DNA from: Rhodocollybia butyracea
Lineage: Eukaryota > Basidiomycota > Agaricomycetes > Agaricales > Omphalotaceae
Length of the DNA: 64,000 bases
NCBI GenBank assembly: GCA_015501585.1
Contig: JADNRY010000236.1
Location: 1-64,000, forward strand
Direction: 5' to 3'
The notes under the pieces were generated by a model, which saw nothing but the letters and a program-made list of their open reading frames with translations, had not been told where the DNA came from and did no database searches. Positions 61,327-64,000 of this stretch are shown here, piece after piece. Numbering within the stretch: position 1 is the stretch's first letter; every line of letters starts with the position of its first letter. A program made the position numbers and the translations under genes.

Positions 61327-62835
61327 TTATTTACTCGGACAAAGTCTTTCTCTGCCCAGAGGAATTTTTTGATTTGTTTTTTCCAGTTTTGCCTCCACTT
61401 CTTTGGGCATCCCCTGTATCTTTGTGAGATATTGGGTCATGCCACCCACAATCATTGAGATGATTAGGCGTCTCCCTTCCATTGTAGGCATGCATTTTTC
61501 CCATCTAGCTAGAGATTGGTCTATTTGTTTGATTACTCTGGTCCATGGTTCAACTTGGCATATTCCATTGCCTATCAGTGCTCCAAGGGATCGGATGGCC
61601 TCGCCTTTGCGTGCTATTTTGATATGTGCGGGGATTTTATCCCCATCTTCTCCGTTCAAGAGTCTTTGTTGACAGAGTCTATCACGGTATTCAGGTGTGC
61701 CAATTGGAATTATTTCCGTTTTGTTAATGTTGAATTTTGCCCCAGACGCTAGGCACCATTCCTCTAGGATCATTTCTAGATCACTGAAGTTGTCTTCCTT
61801 TGAGAGGTACACAGTTGTATCATCTGCGAAGAAGGTCGCAATTAGCCGTTCAGCTTTTTTGGGGATATTCATCCCTTTTAGGTTGGATTGACGGAGTGCC
61901 TCACCTAAGGGCTCAATAGCAAGGTCAAACAGTAAGCATGATAGCGGGTCCCCTTGGCGGACCCCTCTCTTTACTTGGAAACCTGTGGAACTTTTCATTC
62001 CATTTACCATGACTACAGTGTATGCATTGGAATATAGGGCTTTTACTGTGTTAGTATATTCTTCGGGGAAGCCATAGGCTTGTAAAATTTGCCAAAGGTA
62101 GTCATGTTTTATCTTATCATATGCCTTTTCTTGGTCTAATGCTACAATTGCCCCATCTTGTTCCGTTACTTCTGCCAGGTTTATGACAAGTTTTGCGAGC
62201 CAGACTTGGTCAAATATTGGCCTTCCTGGAACAAAACCAGCCTGTGCACGGTCAATTAGGCCTGGTGCTACTTCCGCAAGTTTAATGGTGAGTGCCTTTG
62301 TCATGATTTTATAGTCGGAGTTCAGTAGGGAGATTGGTCTATAGTTGGGTATTTCTGCCTGGTCATTCTTCTTGTATAGTGGGCACATCCAACTTTCTGA
62401 GAACCCCGTGCCGGGTACCATTCCATGCACTTCGATGTCATTGTACACCATTCGTAATGTCCAGACTATGTTGAATTCCTCTTTTTCGTGGGCCTTGGCA
62501 TTTTTGTATCTGCGGTCGATGAGTTTCCATATCTCATAGCTGATCCCGTTTAGCCCTGGTGCTTTGTCATTCGCCGATAATTTGAGGGCTCTTGCTACGT
62601 CTTCATCAGTCAGATGATTTTTTAGTTTCTCCTGTTGTTCAGCCGTGAGTGTTTTATTCAGTCTTTGTAAGACCTGTCGGGTTGTTTCCTCTCGCACTGT
62701 TTCATTTGGCAATAGCTCATCATCTTGTAGCTTTCCGTGGTGATCTCTCATCATATCTGCCATGGTCTGTGAGTTTTTCTCATACTCAATTTCCGGTTCC
62801 CAAGCTCTATTGTTGCCATGTTGGTGTTGTTCCAC
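61327..62835 (-). CDS. LINE reverse transcriptase domain
   Basis: This 502-residue stretch has all the usual RT blocks: KLSANDKAPGLNGISYEIWK, MCPLYKK, NYRPISLLNSDYKI, AGFVPGR, VALDQEKAYD, GVRQGDPLSCLLFDLAIEPL, the catalytic FADD box (ATFFADDTTVYLS), then FNINKTEII and a GALIGNG thumb motif. The FADD box is intact. The C-terminal frame is shifted at the T run 61377-61382; with one base less it continues into FLWAEKDFVRVN and the RNase H linker. Confidence 0.85.
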   Translation of the reverse strand: MEQHQHGNNRAWEPEIEYEKNSQTMADMMRDHHGKLQDDELLPNETVREETTRQVLQRLNKTLTAEQQEKLKNHLTDEDVARALKLSANDKAPGLNGISYEIWKLIDRRYKNAKAHEKEEFNIVWTLRMVYNDIEVHGMVPGTGFSESWMCPLYKKNDQAEIPNYRPISLLNSDYKIMTKALTIKLAEVAPGLIDRAQAGFVPGRPIFDQVWLAKLVINLAEVTEQDGAIVALDQEKAYDKIKHDYLWQILQAYGFPEEYTNTVKALYSNAYTVVMVNGMKSSTGFQVKRGVRQGDPLSCLLFDLAIEPLGEALRQSNLKGMNIPKKAERLIATFFADDTTVYLSKEDNFSDLEMILEEWCLASGAKFNINKTEIIPIGTPEYRDRLCQQRLLNGEDGDKIPAHIKIARKGEAIRSLGALIGNGICQVEPWTRVIKQIDQSLARWEKCMPTMEGRRLIISMIVGGMTQYLTKIQGMPKEVEAKLEKTNQKIPLGRERLCPSK

Positions 62836-64000
62836 TGAGGGCGGGTTTGGTTGAGCAGGTTGGTGGTTTGGTTTTCTCAGTCGCCTGATGAGATCCCTTG
62901 GTTTTCGTTCCCGATGGATGTTTGACCTCGTCGCTCAGGGTGATATCATCTGTAACCAGCTTTATTTTTGCTTCCAGGTCCAACATTTGTTTCTCTAATT
63001 TGGGGACCACAATTTTTGCCCTCTGTCTTGCTAATTTGACAAATCGGGTTTGAAAGTCAGCCCAGATGGTCTGTGCATTTTGACCGGGGTCCCACTGTTC
63101 TTCATTTCCTAATCCAGTTATGTTGGCTTCAGTCTTCATGCCTTCTGAGTGTATGAACGCCTTTACTTCTTTGTCATATAGGATATGTAGAGGCATTTTC
63201 CACCGTCCGGGCCCCACCATTGGGGCTGCCTCACATGTGAATTTTACTGAGACCATCTCATGGTCCGTCCTAATCCAGGGTTTCTCGATTTTCCACTCAA
63301 GTTTGTGCTCAAGTTGTGATGCCTTTATATATATCCGGTCCAGTCTTGCCTGGCTAGGGCGTTGATCAGTCCTATTTTGTGTATATGTATACTCTTGGCG
63401 TAGTGGATAGGTGTCCCTCCAGCCATCGACTAGCTGGAGATATGTTTTAAGGTCGTCGAATGCCTCTGTTATTATATTTGGATCTTCCCTTTTTGGGTTC
63501 CGATCTAGCGATTCCTCAATCATATTTAGGTCTCTGAGGACAATCGCCGGTTTGGGGATCCTTGGGTTATTCTCGAAGAATTCCTCAATTTTAATCCAAA
63601 AGGCTGCATTTGATGTACTGTCGGAGCATGAGGCATAGATTGCCAGTATTGTTAGCTTTTCTGTACCGTACCAGGTGGTCTCCATTAGTAATGCATGGCC
63701 TGGTACAATTTCATGAGTTTGTATTCCCTCTGTGTTTGTGATATTCTTATTTAGGACTATAGCGACTCCAGCTGCATTTGCGGTCTCAGGCAATTTGGAA
63801 TAAAATATTTTTAAGTCAGCTCCATGTAGCTTCAGAATATCTTCTCGACGTTCGGCATTCATGTGTGCCTCGCCCACAACCAGTATTCCAATTTGTTGCC
63901 TCAGGATCATTTTCTTGATGGTTGACCATTTGTTTTCTTCATGGTTCACGTTAACGTTCCCGTGTCCTCTTATATTCAAGCCCACAATCTTTATGGAGGC
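62807..64000 (-). CDS. LINE endonuclease (EEP) domain, 5' end beyond the window
   Basis: The frame is open to the right edge and starts before it (SIKIVGLNIRGHGN reads through 64000). EEP endonuclease features: LNIRG start, VVGEAHM, AAGVAIVLNK, LLMETTWYG, ILAIYASC, RDLNM (usual GDFN, here changed), ARLDRIYI and RTDHEMVSV (catalytic Asp-His). It then has a linker rich in helices. RDLNM in place of GDFN may weaken activity. Confidence 0.8.
   Translation of the reverse strand, partial: ASIKIVGLNIRGHGNVNVNHEENKWSTIKKMILRQQIGILVVGEAHMNAERREDILKLHGADLKIFYSKLPETANAAGVAIVLNKNITNTEGIQTHEIVPGHALLMETTWYGTEKLTILAIYASCSDSTSNAAFWIKIEEFFENNPRIPKPAIVLRDLNMIEESLDRNPKREDPNIITEAFDDLKTYLQLVDGWRDTYPLRQEYTYTQNRTDQRPSQARLDRIYIKASQLEHKLEWKIEKPWIRTDHEMVSVKFTCEAAPMVGPGRWKMPLHILYDKEVKAFIHSEGMKTEANITGLGNEEQWDPGQNAQTIWADFQTRFVKLARQRAKIVVPKLEKQMLDLEAKIKLVTDDITLSDEVKHPSGTKTKGSHQATEKTKPPTCSTKPALSGTTPTWQQ

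Larger units (their letters stand above)
56244..64000 (-). mobile_element. LINE retrotransposon, minus strand, split and running off the right edge
   Basis: In sense order it carries endonuclease, reverse transcriptase and RNase H (64000 to about 60200), then a foreign block of about 3 kb, then the C-terminal zinc domain (57210-56557) and a poly-A end seen as 21 T at 56244-56264. Frame breaks lie between endonuclease and RT (CCC at 62895-62897) and between RT and RNase H (T run at 61377-61382). The domain order and sequence style suggest the Tad1-like LINEs of fungi. The 5' end is outside the window. Confidence 0.8.

Overview
The window is nuclear DNA of a mushroom-forming basidiomycete (Agaricomycetes). 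The evidence is the many short (about 45-75 base) GT-AG introns, class I hydrophobins, an Agaricomycete-type seven-helix membrane protein, a RECQ1-like helicase of fungal type, and a heavy load of LTR, LINE and DNA transposons. It divides into a left half with ordinary genes and a right half built from duplicated and transposon-broken modules.

1-6.6 kb: an LTR retroelement with near-identical 254-base LTRs that carries only a gag-like ORF. Its body and LTRs are packed with short perfect hairpins (at least 37 with stems of 6-10 bp in about 2.9 kb), which is the most unusual signal in the window. Its 3' LTR is split by a 1.87 kb retroposed sequence with a poly-T end and a 14-base target duplication. 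6.8-19.7 kb: four host genes, namely a 7-TM protein (-), a stand-alone BtaA-type DUF3419 transferase (+), a RECQ1-like helicase (+) and a large low-complexity protein (-). 23.4-32.0 kb: a CACTA/EnSpm-like transposase gene followed by a divergent pair of genes that may belong to the same element.

33.4-55.1 kb: an array of duplicated modules pairing an omega-like glutathione transferase (two intact copies, three larger fragments and a 30-base remnant) with hydrophobins (three intact copies, one wreck). Related spacer blocks recur between them. The array is interrupted by two copies of a 1.4 kb inverted-repeat element that appears to make 7-bp target duplications, by small insertions, and by a 115-base poly-C tract inside the dead hydrophobin.

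56-64 kb: a minus-strand LINE (endonuclease, reverse transcriptase, RNase H, zinc-knuckle end) whose 3' end lies beside TTAGGG-like repeats. It is split by about 3 kb holding a probable solo LTR, a foldback element with 449-base arms, and an array of the palindrome GGTCATGACC.

Nine apparent one-base frame breaks occur, most of them at short homopolymer runs in otherwise well-conserved genes. Base-calling indels are therefore a more likely cause than gene decay. Exon boundaries were derived by hand from reading frame, splice sites and recognised protein motifs; family names rest on recognition, not on database searches.
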